Shown here piece after piece: positions 26,429 to 34,765 of a DNA stretch of 64,000 bases. The stretch's first letter is position 1. The number at the start of each line of letters is the position of its first letter. Origin of the DNA: JACMLD01 sp047602295 (GTDB taxonomy: Bacteria; Bacteroidota; Bacteroidia; Chitinophagales; Chitinophagaceae); contig JASGHP010000001.1 in NCBI GenBank assembly GCA_047602295.1, forward strand, positions 5,456,001 through 5,520,000, written 5' to 3'. Position numbers and translations under genes: made by a program. Under the pieces are notes generated by a model. That model saw nothing but the letters and a program-made list of their open reading frames with translations. It did no database searches and was not told where the DNA came from.

Positions 26429-27094
26429 TTAGGGAAGGCCTTCTACCACTATTACAATTTCACCTTTCACTTCTTTTTTCTTGAAGTGATCGGAAACCTG
26501 TTGCAAGGTGCCGCGTGCGTTTTCTTCAAACATTTTTGTAAGTTCACGGCTAACGCTGCACATTCTTTCCGGCCCAAAATAGGTGATAAGCTCATCAAGC
26601 GTTTTTACCAGCCGCACCGGGGATTCGTAGAGGATGATAGTACGTTCTTCTATTGCCAGTTTTTTAAGAATTGTCTGGCGGCCTTTTTTCAATGGCAGAA
26701 AACCTTCAAAGCAGAAACGGTTAGAAGGTATGCCACTGTTTACTAATGCGGGCACAAAAGCAGTTGCTCCAGGAAGGCATTCTACTTTAACGCCTTCTTT
26801 AACGCATTCCCTTACCAGCAAAAAAGCCGGGTCTGAGATGCCAGGCGTACCTGCATCTGTAATAACTGCCATGCTTTTACCCGCTTTCAATTGGTCTACC
26901 AGGTGTTGCACTATTTTATGTTCGTTGTGCTGATGGTAAGGTGATATGGGCTTATTGATCTGGTAATGGTTGAGGAGCTTTGAAGAAGTGCGTGTATCTT
27001 CTGCCAATATAAGATCAACCGATTTTAATACTTCCAATGCACGCAATGTAATATCCTGCAAATTGCCAATTGGTGTGGGAATAAGGTAGAGCAT
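26429..27094 (-). CDS. rsmI: 16S rRNA (cytidine-1402 2'-O) methyltransferase
   Basis: SAM-dependent tetrapyrrole-methylase-fold enzyme that 2'-O-methylates C1402 of 16S rRNA. 221 residues, the shorter form usual in Bacteroidota (the C-terminal extra domain of E. coli RsmI is absent). Seen: LYLIPTPIGNLQDITLRALEVL (2-23), LAEDTRTSSKLL, the SAM site TDAGTPGISDPAFLLV, PGATAFVPALVNSG, FEGFLPLKKGRQ, and ILYESPVRL with CSVSRELTK. All are RsmI markers. Monocistronic, with repeat-word spacers on its upstream side. Confidence 0.93.
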   Translation of the reverse strand: MLYLIPTPIGNLQDITLRALEVLKSVDLILAEDTRTSSKLLNHYQINKPISPYHQHNEHKIVQHLVDQLKAGKSMAVITDAGTPGISDPAFLLVRECVKEGVKVECLPGATAFVPALVNSGIPSNRFCFEGFLPLKKGRQTILKKLAIEERTIILYESPVRLVKTLDELITYFGPERMCSVSRELTKMFEENARGTLQQVSDHFKKKEVKGEIVIVVEGLP

Positions 27095-27211
27095 GGGCTG
27101 GTTGATTGGTTGGGCAGTTGACTAGTATTGAACGTTTGATTGCAGCAAGTGAAATAGGATCATCATAAATTCTTGAACACTATAAACACATCAACCAATC
27201 AACTATTCTTC

Positions 27212-27457
27212 CTAATTAACTGAAACTTCAAAGTATTCCATTACAGGATTGGCCAACAATTTTTTAGCAGCATCTTCGGCTATTTGTTTGGCAGCTTCAG
27301 CAGAAGCAGCATCAATCTGAAGGGTTATGTTTTTGCCAATGCGCACATCCTGTACTTTGCTTAATCCAAGATTGTTCAAACCGCCCATAACAGCTTTGCC
27401 CTGGGGATCTAATAATTCTTTTAGCGGCATTACTGTTACCTGTACAGTGTAGGTCAT
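27212..27457 (-). CDS. purS: Phosphoribosylformylglycinamidine synthase subunit PurS
   Basis: Small subunit of the three-part (PurLQS) FGAM synthase in purine synthesis; it bridges PurL and PurQ. 81 residues from the ATG at 27457. Seen: YTVQVTVMPLKELLDPQGKAVMGGLNNLG, the family core with PQG-A-V--L--LG, then VRIGKNITLQID and a C-terminal helix ending in LLANPVMEYFEV. The start codon overlaps the pssA stop in an ATGA, a translational coupling. purL and purQ are not adjacent. The frame is open upstream to 27526, inside pssA, and that part is rejected. Confidence 0.93.
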   Translation of the reverse strand: MTYTVQVTVMPLKELLDPQGKAVMGGLNNLGLSKVQDVRIGKNITLQIDAASAEAAKQIAEDAAKKLLANPVMEYFEVSVN

Positions 27458-28224
27458 GTAGTTTTGTTTTTGAGCGCCAAAGATAATACAATGTAAGCGA
27501 TGAAGACCAGCGGAACGGCTATCCATTTAAATAAAACCGCTGCAACTATGGCAATGCCCAATAATATTAGCTTGGGGATATTATTCTGAAGGCTGTAATC
27601 TTTAAATTTCAAACCCATTATTGGCAATGAACTTACCATCAGCCAGCTTAAGACAGCTATGATAGCATACAAGACCCATTTATTAAAAATGAGCGCATTT
27701 ACGGCACCATCGTAATAATTGTAAAAACTGATAAGAGGCAGTGAAGCTACTACCAAACCTGCAGCCGGTATTGGCACTCCTTTAAAACCATAAGTCTGTG
27801 TAGTATCTATATTGAACCTTGCCAGGCGATAAGCACCGGCACAGGCAAATATAAATGCAGGCAACAACCAGGCTATATTAATCTCCATGCCATTTTCCTG
27901 GCGCATATAAGACAGACGTAAAAATTGGAAAAGAATAACGGCCGGCGCCACGCCAAAACTTACCACATCACTCAACGAATCTAACTGCTTGCCCATATCT
28001 CCTGCAGCATTCAGCAACCTGGCCAGGAAGCCATCGAGAAAATCTATAAAAGCGGCAATAGCAATGCAGATAGCCGCATAATACAAACGCTCCGGCATGC
28101 TAAAGCTGGTGCCACCATCGTCTCCCTGTATGATAGTTATTTGTTCGGTTTGTAATGCAAACACAATAGCGCAGCAACCAAATAATAAATTCAATAGCGT
28201 AAAAATGTTTGGAATCTTCTTCAT
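27454..28224 (-). CDS. pssA: CDP-diacylglycerol--serine O-phosphatidyltransferase
   Basis: Makes phosphatidylserine from CDP-diacylglycerol and serine, the entry to phosphatidylethanolamine. About 256 residues from ATG 28224 (an ATG seven codons earlier at 28245 is possible). Seen: the CDP-alcohol phosphotransferase signature DFLDGFLARLL...GKQLDSLSDVVSFG, i.e. DGxxAR...G...DxxxD, followed by GVAPAVILF, and eight or so membrane helices, starting IPNIFTLLNLLFGC. The start at 28224 places KKIPN directly before helix 1, the usual family layout. The next gene, purS, overlaps by 4 bases, an unexpected pairing of lipid and purine genes. Confidence 0.9.
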   Translation of the reverse strand: MKKIPNIFTLLNLLFGCCAIVFALQTEQITIIQGDDGGTSFSMPERLYYAAICIAIAAFIDFLDGFLARLLNAAGDMGKQLDSLSDVVSFGVAPAVILFQFLRLSYMRQENGMEINIAWLLPAFIFACAGAYRLARFNIDTTQTYGFKGVPIPAAGLVVASLPLISFYNYYDGAVNALIFNKWVLYAIIAVLSWLMVSSLPIMGLKFKDYSLQNNIPKLILLGIAIVAAVLFKWIAVPLVFIAYIVLSLALKNKTT

Positions 28225-28301
28225 AATCAGCGGGCAATTATTCAAATGTACGATCTGTTAACGCTGTAACAGCAATGCTTATTTGCTTTTCTAATCAGTA
28301 A

Positions 28302-29591
28302 TTATTTTTTCATCAACCTTTCTATCTCTTCTGATGTGATGGGAATATTTGCCATCAGATCTTTATTACCTGTGCGGGTTATCCAGACATTGTTTTCAAT
28401 CCGTACGCCCATTTTTTCTTCTTCAATATAAATACCCGGTTCAACCGTAAGCACCATGCCTGCTTTTAATGGCTCCGTTTTTGGCCCCAGATCATGCACA
28501 TCTATACCCAGGTGATGCGAAATACCGTGGTAAAGATATTTGCGATAAGCCCTGTTGTCGGGGTCTTCATTCTTTACGTCTGCCTTTTGCAATAACCCGA
28601 TTTTCACAAACAATTTTGTTGCATGCTCTCCCACCTTATCGTGATAATTAAGAATCGTGATGCCAGGCTTTAAAAGACTTTTTGCGTATTGGTGCAGTTC
28701 CAGGCAAGCGTCATACACTTCCTTTTGCCTGCGTGTAAATTTTCCATTCACGGGTACTGTCCTGGTAAGGTCTGCATTATAGCCGCCATATTCTGCACCA
28801 AAGTCCATTAATATCAACTCTCCGTCTTTGCATTCCTGGTTATTGCTAACATAGTGCAGCGTTCTTGCCCTGTCTCCACTGGCTAGAATAGAGCCATACG
28901 CCGGACCAGTAGCCCTTTGCGATAAAAAAGAGTGAAAAATTTCCGCTTCAATTTCATACTCCATTACTCCGGGCTTTATAAACTTCAGCAATCTCCTGAA
29001 AGTGCTTTCAGTAATATCAATTGCTTTTTGCAATACTTCTATTTCAAGTGCTGATTTAACCGCCCTTAACTCACGCAAAATTTTTGCACTGCGCAAGTAT
29101 TGATGCAAAGGATAGCGTTGTTTTATTTCCTGCGCATACCTGTAATCGCGTACAGGAACCAGGTTTGCTTTGCGATCATTTTCATTTGTATTCAGGTAAA
29201 TTTTATCTGCAAGATGTATCCATTGCTGTAACAGTCCATCTAAACTATCCAGCCAAACCACAGCAACCGGCCCACTAATAGCTTTTGCTTCTGAGGCTCT
29301 TAACCTGTGTCCATCCCATTTTTCTTTTAACTCGTTAGGTCTCACCAGCACCAGCACTTCACGGTATTTCTCATCGGGATTATCTGGAAACAATATCAGC
29401 ATGCTGTCTTCCTGTTCAATACCTGTAAGCCAATAGAGATCAGAATTTTGTTTAAACTTAAGCAGTGCATCTCCGTTTGAAGGCAGTTCATCATTGCTGT
29501 TGAATATAGCAATGGCATCTTTTTCCATCTTATCGGCAAACTTCTTCCTGTTTTCTATAAATATCTTCTGGTTCAGTGGCAGGTATTTCAT
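28302..29591 (-). CDS. pepP: Xaa-Pro aminopeptidase (family M24B)
   Basis: Removes N-terminal residues that precede proline; two-metal M24B peptidase of 429 residues. Seen: an N-terminal creatinase-like domain (1-170) and the catalytic pita-bread domain with metal ligands in MDFGAEYGGYNADLTRT (two Asp), YHGISHHLGIDVHD (His), MVLTVEPGIYIEEE (Glu) and GVRIENNVWIT (Glu), plus PVNGKFTRRQKEVYDACL. The HHLGIDVHD and EPGIY blocks are characteristic of PepP. No signal peptide, so probably cytoplasmic. Monocistronic, divergent from pckA. Confidence 0.92.
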   Translation of the reverse strand: MKYLPLNQKIFIENRKKFADKMEKDAIAIFNSNDELPSNGDALLKFKQNSDLYWLTGIEQEDSMLILFPDNPDEKYREVLVLVRPNELKEKWDGHRLRASEAKAISGPVAVVWLDSLDGLLQQWIHLADKIYLNTNENDRKANLVPVRDYRYAQEIKQRYPLHQYLRSAKILRELRAVKSALEIEVLQKAIDITESTFRRLLKFIKPGVMEYEIEAEIFHSFLSQRATGPAYGSILASGDRARTLHYVSNNQECKDGELILMDFGAEYGGYNADLTRTVPVNGKFTRRQKEVYDACLELHQYAKSLLKPGITILNYHDKVGEHATKLFVKIGLLQKADVKNEDPDNRAYRKYLYHGISHHLGIDVHDLGPKTEPLKAGMVLTVEPGIYIEEEKMGVRIENNVWITRTGNKDLMANIPITSEEIERLMKK

Positions 29592-29860
29592 GCTGTTGTT
29601 TTTGTTTTATGCGCCATAAAATTATGGATTCAACGCTGCACAGTCAGTTTTTATCAGTGGCTAATGCAAATGAAAACCTAAATCCTGAATTTTTAACTGG
29701 CTAAAAGAATTGCAAAATATTCAAACATTGCGGCATTTATTCAAAAGTATATAAAGAATCAAGTCCATAGGCGCATGAAAATCTTGTTTTAACTGCTTAT
29801 TTGCCATTTTGTTCATAAGAACGGGCTGTTAATGCTATAGTATTAATGAAACATGATCCC

Positions 29861-29868
29861 TATCTTTG
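29861..29868 (+). promoter_or_regulatory. TAnnTTTG -7 promoter element before pckA
   Basis: TATCTTTG exact consensus, 23 bases before the pckA ATG. The expected transcription start falls at about 29875, where the palindrome at 29876-29887 begins. Confidence 0.6.
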
Positions 29869-29875
29869 AATACTA

Positions 29876-29887
29876 ACAAACGTTTGT
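29876..29887. promoter_or_regulatory. Perfect 12-bp palindrome over the pckA start region (possible operator)
   Basis: ACAAACGTTTGT is its own reverse complement. It lies between the -7 element and the start codon of a gluconeogenic gene, a place where a repressor would block transcription. Which protein binds is unknown. Confidence 0.45.
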
Positions 29888-29891
29888 ATTA

Positions 29892-31493
29892 ATGTCTACT
29901 GTACTCACCCCTTCAGCATTTCCCTTTGTAGCCCTGGGCCTGCCCGAAAAAAATATTGTCCATTACCAGCTTCCGGTTGAAGAATTGATGGAAGATAGTG
30001 TGTGTAGCGGAGAAGGCTTGCTTAGCAATACCGGTGCATTAGTAATAAAAACTGGTGCATTCACCGGCAGAAGTCCCAAAGATAAATTCATCGTAAAAGA
30101 TGCTATAACTGCAGATACCGTTCATTGGAATGAATTCAATAATCCAATAGAAGAGGAATATTTTTTTATCGTTCGCAAAAAAATTAAAACTTACCTGGCA
30201 AAGAAAGATGATGTGTGGGTTCGTGATTGTTATGCATGTGCAGATGAACGCTATCGCATCAGCATACGTATAGTGAGTGAAAAGCCATGGACAGATCTTT
30301 TTGCACTCAATATGTTCATCCGCCCGCTTGAAGAAGAGCTTGAACATTTTGAAGCAGAATGGACCATTTTCTCTGCTCCAGATTTACAATTAGATCCTGC
30401 TGAGTGTGGAACACATCAGCCTAATGCCGCTATCATTTCATTTACACACAAAACTATTTTAATTGCAGGCACTGGTTATACTGGCGAAACCAAGAAAGGA
30501 ATTTTTTCTGTGTTGAACTATATACTGCCATTGCAGCATAATGTATTGAGTATGCATTGCGCTGCAAACATGGGTACCGATGGCGATACTGCTTTATTCT
30601 TTGGATTAAGCGGTACTGGCAAAACCACTTTAAGTGCAGACCCGCATCGGAAATTGATTGGTGATGATGAACATGGCTGGAGCGATGACGGCGTTTTTAA
30701 TTTTGAAGGAGGATGCTATGCAAAAGTCATCAACCTTAGCCCCGAAAAAGAACCCGACATCTATAACGCTGTTCGCCCCGGTGCTTTAGTTGAGAATACA
30801 GCTTTTTATCCTGGCACCAACCATATAGATTTTAGCAGCAAAGCAATTACTGAAAACACAAGAGTATCATACCCGATAAATTTTATCAGCAATGCTATAG
30901 AACCGTCTATTGGAAATATCCCTGATAATATTTTCTTTCTTACCTGTGACGCCTATGGCGTATTGCCTCCTATTTCCAGGTTAACGCCTGAGCAGGCTAT
31001 GTATCATTTTATTTCTGGTTATACAGCTAAAATAGCAGGTACAGAAACTGGCATTACAGAACCCAAAACTACTTTCAGTGCTTGTTTTGGTGCTCCCTTT
31101 TTACCACTGCACCCCGCAAAATATGCCGATATGCTGGGCGAAAAAATAAATGCGCACAAAGTGAATGTGTGGATGATAAATACCGGCTGGATTGGCGGAA
31201 GCTATGGCACCGGCAACCGCATACAGCTAAAATATACAAGGGCTATGATTACTGCTGCACTAGAAGGAAAACTAAATGAGGTTACTTATAATGCACATCC
31301 TGTTTTTGGGGTACAGGTTCCCGTTAGTTGCCCCAATGTGCCTGCAGATGTGCTAGACCCGAAAAATACCTGGGCAGATAAAGATGCCTATAATGCAACT
31401 GCAAAAAATCTTGCCCAACAGTTTATTGATAATTTTAAAAAATATGCCGATGGCAGTTCAGCAGCAATACTGGCTGCTGCGCCAAAAGTATAA
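29892..31493 (+). CDS. pckA: Phosphoenolpyruvate carboxykinase (ATP)
   Basis: Converts oxaloacetate and ATP to phosphoenolpyruvate and CO2, the first gluconeogenic step. 533 residues, standard for the ATP form. Seen: GALVIKTGAFTGRSPKDKFIV (arginine that binds oxaloacetate), the kinase-1a P-loop GLSGTGKTTLS, LIGDDEHGWSDDGVFNFEGGCYAK (kinase-2 and metal site), NHIDFSSKAITENTR and TCDAYGVLPPISRLTPEQAMYHF, then YTAKIAGTE. The NTGWIGGSYGTG segment with following IQLKYTRAM is the C-terminal nucleotide-contacting part. The promoter region holds a perfect palindrome that may regulate it, and a terminator follows at 31562. Confidence 0.96.
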   Translation: MSTVLTPSAFPFVALGLPEKNIVHYQLPVEELMEDSVCSGEGLLSNTGALVIKTGAFTGRSPKDKFIVKDAITADTVHWNEFNNPIEEEYFFIVRKKIKTYLAKKDDVWVRDCYACADERYRISIRIVSEKPWTDLFALNMFIRPLEEELEHFEAEWTIFSAPDLQLDPAECGTHQPNAAIISFTHKTILIAGTGYTGETKKGIFSVLNYILPLQHNVLSMHCAANMGTDGDTALFFGLSGTGKTTLSADPHRKLIGDDEHGWSDDGVFNFEGGCYAKVINLSPEKEPDIYNAVRPGALVENTAFYPGTNHIDFSSKAITENTRVSYPINFISNAIEPSIGNIPDNIFFLTCDAYGVLPPISRLTPEQAMYHFISGYTAKIAGTETGITEPKTTFSACFGAPFLPLHPAKYADMLGEKINAHKVNVWMINTGWIGGSYGTGNRIQLKYTRAMITAALEGKLNEVTYNAHPVFGVQVPVSCPNVPADVLDPKNTWADKDAYNATAKNLAQQFIDNFKKYADGSSAAILAAAPKV

Positions 31494-31561
31494 CCATATT
31501 GGTTTACGATGGATGGTCTTGTGTTTCTGTGTAACGCCTCAAGCGATGCTTGCCTCTTAAA

Positions 31562-31592
31562 AAAAGCCCCTGCATTAAACAGGGGCTTTTCG
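31562..31592 (+). terminator. Intrinsic terminator after pckA
   Basis: AAAAGCCCCTG / CAGGGGCTTTT, 11-bp perfect stem, 7-base loop, T-rich tail. Also usable for the converging gene on the other strand. Confidence 0.88.
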
Positions 31593-31614
31593 TTTTATGA
31601 AAAAAATTAATTGC

Positions 31615-32839
31615 TTATTGCAATGCCTGCTCTAAGTCTGCTAAAATATCCTGGATGTTTTCAATACCGATGCTCATGCGTATTAATCCGTCTGTTATAC
31701 CAAATTTTTCTCTCTCTTCTTTTGTTACACCAAAATGAGACATGCTTGCGGGGTGAGAAATAAGCGTATCCACCGTACCTAATGATACAGCACGTGTACA
31801 CATTCTTAAGCGATCTATAAATTTTTTGCCAGCATTCAGTCCGTCTTTCAATTCTATGCTCATCATTGGCCCGGGGTGGCGCATTTGTTTAGCGCAGATT
31901 TGAAAGTCAGGATGATTCTGTTAAACCTGTATAATTTACTTTCGCCACTTTTTTATGGCTATTCAGGTAATGCGCAACTTCCATGGCGTTGTGGCAATGT
32001 CTTTCCATACGCAGTTCAAGCGTTTTCATGCCAAGGGTTAGCAAATATGCATCAAACGCATTGGCATTACCTCCTAACAGCCTGTGCCATTTGGTGAATT
32101 TTGTATTCATCAATTCAAGATCCCTTCCTATTAATACACCACCAATAGAAGTGCCGTGACCGTTTAAAAATTTTGTAGTGGAATGAAAAACAAAATCAAC
32201 TCCATATTTAAAAGGTTGTTGCAGGTAAGGTGTTGCAAAAGTATTATCAACCGAAACACCCATATTGTTTTGATGCGCCAGCGTAGTAAGCGCTTCTATA
32301 TCCACACACTGTATGGTAGGATTGGCAGGCGTTTCCAGGTGCATCCATTTTAGTTCGGGGTTCTTTTTTATAATCGACTCTGTTGCATTTAAATCATGCA
32401 AATCTGCAATAATAACTTCTATGCCCAGTGGCGAAAGCACTTTATGCAATAACTCATGTGTGCCTCCATACAATGAGTAATGTGATAAAATTTTATCTCC
32501 CTGTTTCAGGCTGGCAAGAAACAATGTTGTCATAGCAGCCTGCCCGCTTGCGTGCAAAAAAGCTTTTAGTTGCAAAGGTTCACCGTTTTTATCTGCAATC
32601 CCAAAAGACTCAAAAGCGCAAATGGTTTTTTCTGCCTCGGTAAAATTTGGATTTCCCCAACGTGTATAGATATACCCTTCTTCCTGGCCTGCAAAACGGC
32701 GCATGCCTTGTTCGGCAGTATCGAAAGTAAAAGTAGAAGTAGCGTAAATAGGTGTAAGATGAGATGATTGGGGATCATCTTCATGACCTGCGTGCAATGC
32801 TGTTGAACTAAAACCGGTCAAAAAACTTTTATTGCCCAT
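31615..32839 (-). pseudogene. Trans-sulfuration PLP enzyme (cystathionine gamma-synthase / methionine gamma-lyase family), frameshifted
   Basis: Cys/Met-metabolism PLP-dependent enzyme family, about 410 residues if repaired. The N-terminal part (from ATG 32839) has STALHAGHEDDPQSSHLTPIYATSTF, YIYTRWGNPNFTEAEKTI, ASGQAAMTTLFLA, and the PLP lysine in HSTTKFLNGHG with SIGG. It ends at a TGA in TGLTESS. The rest (31884 down to 31615) reads MRHPGPMMSIELKDGLN ... CTRAVSLGTVDTLISHPASMSHFG, a normal C-terminal half, in another frame. Joining as TESHPDFQICAKQMRHPG requires two more bases (a lost CA in GAATCACATCC). Substrate specificity (synthase or lyase) cannot be set. Real decay or an assembly error. 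Confidence 0.82.
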
Positions 32840-32949
32840 TTGAAAAATGTGAAAATGTGAGAAATATGGAAAATGTGGAAATGCAAGCATTCTCACATTT
32901 ATCACATTTCCACTTAAAACTTACGACTTAAAAACTTATCACTTACAAC

Positions 32950-33942
32950 TCAATAAGCCCATTTTACCAATGTAGCTCCCCAGGTAAAACCACCACCAAA
33001 AGCGGCCATCACAATTTTATCGCCTTTATTCAGTTTGCTTTCCCAATCCCACAAGCAAAGTGGAATGGTAGCAGCAGTAGTATTGCCGTAGCGCTGTATA
33101 TTGATCATTACTTTTTCTTTGGACAAACCCACGCGGTTTGCTGTTGCATCAATAATGCGCAAATTCGCCTGGTGCGGTGCCAGCCAGGCAATATCATCGC
33201 CCGTAAGCTGGTTGCGTTGCAGTAATTCTGCAGTAACATCTGCCATACCTTTTACAGCAAACTTAAAAACAGCCTGCCCTTCCTGGTATGCAAAATGTTC
33301 TCTTTTTGTAACAGATTCAATCGTGGCAGGTTTCAAAGAACCGCCCGCCTTCATGTGCAGGTAATGTCTTCCGCTGCCATCGCTTCTTAAAAGACTATCA
33401 AGGATGCCATACCCTTCATTATTCGGTTCCAGCAAAACTGCGCCAGCACCATCGCCAAAAAGTATGCAGGTGTTTCTGTCTGTATAATCAACAATGGCGC
33501 TCATTTTATCAGCCCCCACAACTACTACTTTTTTGTAGCGGCCGCTTTCAATAAAGCTGGCGCCGGTAGTAAGCGCATATAAGAAACCTGAGCAGGCAGC
33601 TCCCATATCGAAACCCCAGGCATTTATTGCACCAATTTTATCGCAAATAATATTGGCCGTAGCGGGAAAAACCATGTCGGGGGTTACAGTAGCAACAATA
33701 AGACAATCTATTTCTGCGGGTGTAATGCCCCTCTTTTTACAAAGTTCAAGTACAGCAGGCGCACCTAAATCTGAAGTAGCTTTTCCTTCACCTTTTAATA
33801 TTCTTCTTTCTACAATACCAGTACGGGTTCTAATCCATTCATCATTTGTATCCACCATCTTCTCCAGGTCAAAATTGGTCAGTTTATCTTCGGGCACATA
33901 TCCGCCTAAGGCAGTAATGGCGGCAGTAATGGGTTGATTCAT
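32950..33942 (-). CDS. fabH: Beta-ketoacyl-ACP synthase III
   Basis: Starts fatty-acid elongation by condensing an acyl-CoA with malonyl-ACP. 330 residues. Seen: LTNFDLEKMVDTNDEWIRTRTGIVERRI (22-49), the family hallmark; GAACSGFLYAL with the catalytic Cys117; the active-site His in WLAPHQANLRII; and the Asn in QRYGNTTAATIPL. All three catalytic residues are present. Both flanks are repeat-word spacers that can fold back. fabD lies 9 kb away, so the fatty-acid genes are not clustered here. Confidence 0.95.
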   Translation of the reverse strand: MNQPITAAITALGGYVPEDKLTNFDLEKMVDTNDEWIRTRTGIVERRILKGEGKATSDLGAPAVLELCKKRGITPAEIDCLIVATVTPDMVFPATANIICDKIGAINAWGFDMGAACSGFLYALTTGASFIESGRYKKVVVVGADKMSAIVDYTDRNTCILFGDGAGAVLLEPNNEGYGILDSLLRSDGSGRHYLHMKAGGSLKPATIESVTKREHFAYQEGQAVFKFAVKGMADVTAELLQRNQLTGDDIAWLAPHQANLRIIDATANRVGLSKEKVMINIQRYGNTTAATIPLCLWDWESKLNKGDKIVMAAFGGGFTWGATLVKWAY

Positions 33943-34135
33943 ATTATCGTGTCATAATTTCGGTAAAAGTAGGAAATAAGAATAATGTGACAAATGTGAT
34001 GGATGTGATAAATGTGGAAATGCAAATTCGTGGAATACCTAAAAGTTTCTACCCCTGCCTTCTTAGCAAAAGCAATTTATCATATTTCCACCTTAGTCAC
34101 ATTTTCACATTGGTTTTCCTGCTATTTTCGCGGCC

Positions 34136-34720
34136 ATGATAGCTTTTGTAAAAGGCCGCTTTGTGCAAAAAACCCCCGCTGCTGTTATAGTAGACGTAAA
34201 TGGTTTGGGCTATGAAGTTCAGATTAGCCTGAATACTTATACGGCAATTGAAGGCCAGGCAGAAGGACTGTTGCATACCTACCTGCACATTCGCGAAGAT
34301 GCACATGTGTTATATGGATTTTCAGATACCAAAGAAAAAGAGCTGTTTATTCAATTGATAGCGGTAAACGGAATTGGTGCCGCTACCGCCAGGGTGATGC
34401 TTTCTTCTATGAAACCCGATGAAATAAGCCGGGCAATAGTACAGGGCAATGTGAAAGTGCTGGAAAGCATAAAGGGCATTGGCAAAAAAACTGCAGAAAG
34501 AGTGGTTTTAGAGCTGCGCGACAAACTGAGCAAACATATTAATGACATAAATATAGCTGCGCTGGTAAACAATACATTAGAGCAGGATGCGTTAAATGCA
34601 CTGCTAGCTTTGGGTATTGGGCGCCAAGCTGCCGAACAGGCAGTTAAAAAAGTGGTTTCCTCCTCTCCTGCTGGCGAAAAAATTGAAGACATCATCAAAA
34701 AAGCATTGAAAACTTTATAA
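34136..34720 (+). CDS. ruvA: Holliday junction branch migration protein RuvA
   Basis: Tetrameric Holliday-junction binder that loads the RuvB motor. 194 residues. Seen: an OB-fold domain (1-63), with MIAFVKGRFVQKTPAAVIVDVNGLGYEVQI and HIREDAHVLYGFSD, two helix-hairpin-helix motifs (VNGIGAATARVML and IKGIGKKTAERVVLEL) and a small C-terminal UBA-like domain (AALLALGIGRQAAEQAVKKV form) that contacts RuvB. A TATTTTCG element (34123-34130), one base off the -7 consensus, ends 5 bases before the ATG, implying a leaderless message. sprA follows after 45 bases on the same strand and may be co-transcribed. ruvB and ruvC are not here. Confidence 0.95.
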   Translation: MIAFVKGRFVQKTPAAVIVDVNGLGYEVQISLNTYTAIEGQAEGLLHTYLHIREDAHVLYGFSDTKEKELFIQLIAVNGIGAATARVMLSSMKPDEISRAIVQGNVKVLESIKGIGKKTAERVVLELRDKLSKHINDINIAALVNNTLEQDALNALLALGIGRQAAEQAVKKVVSSSPAGEKIEDIIKKALKTL

Positions 34721-34765
34721 GCCTATTGAAACGATTTATACCTAACTAATCTGGCTTTTAATACG

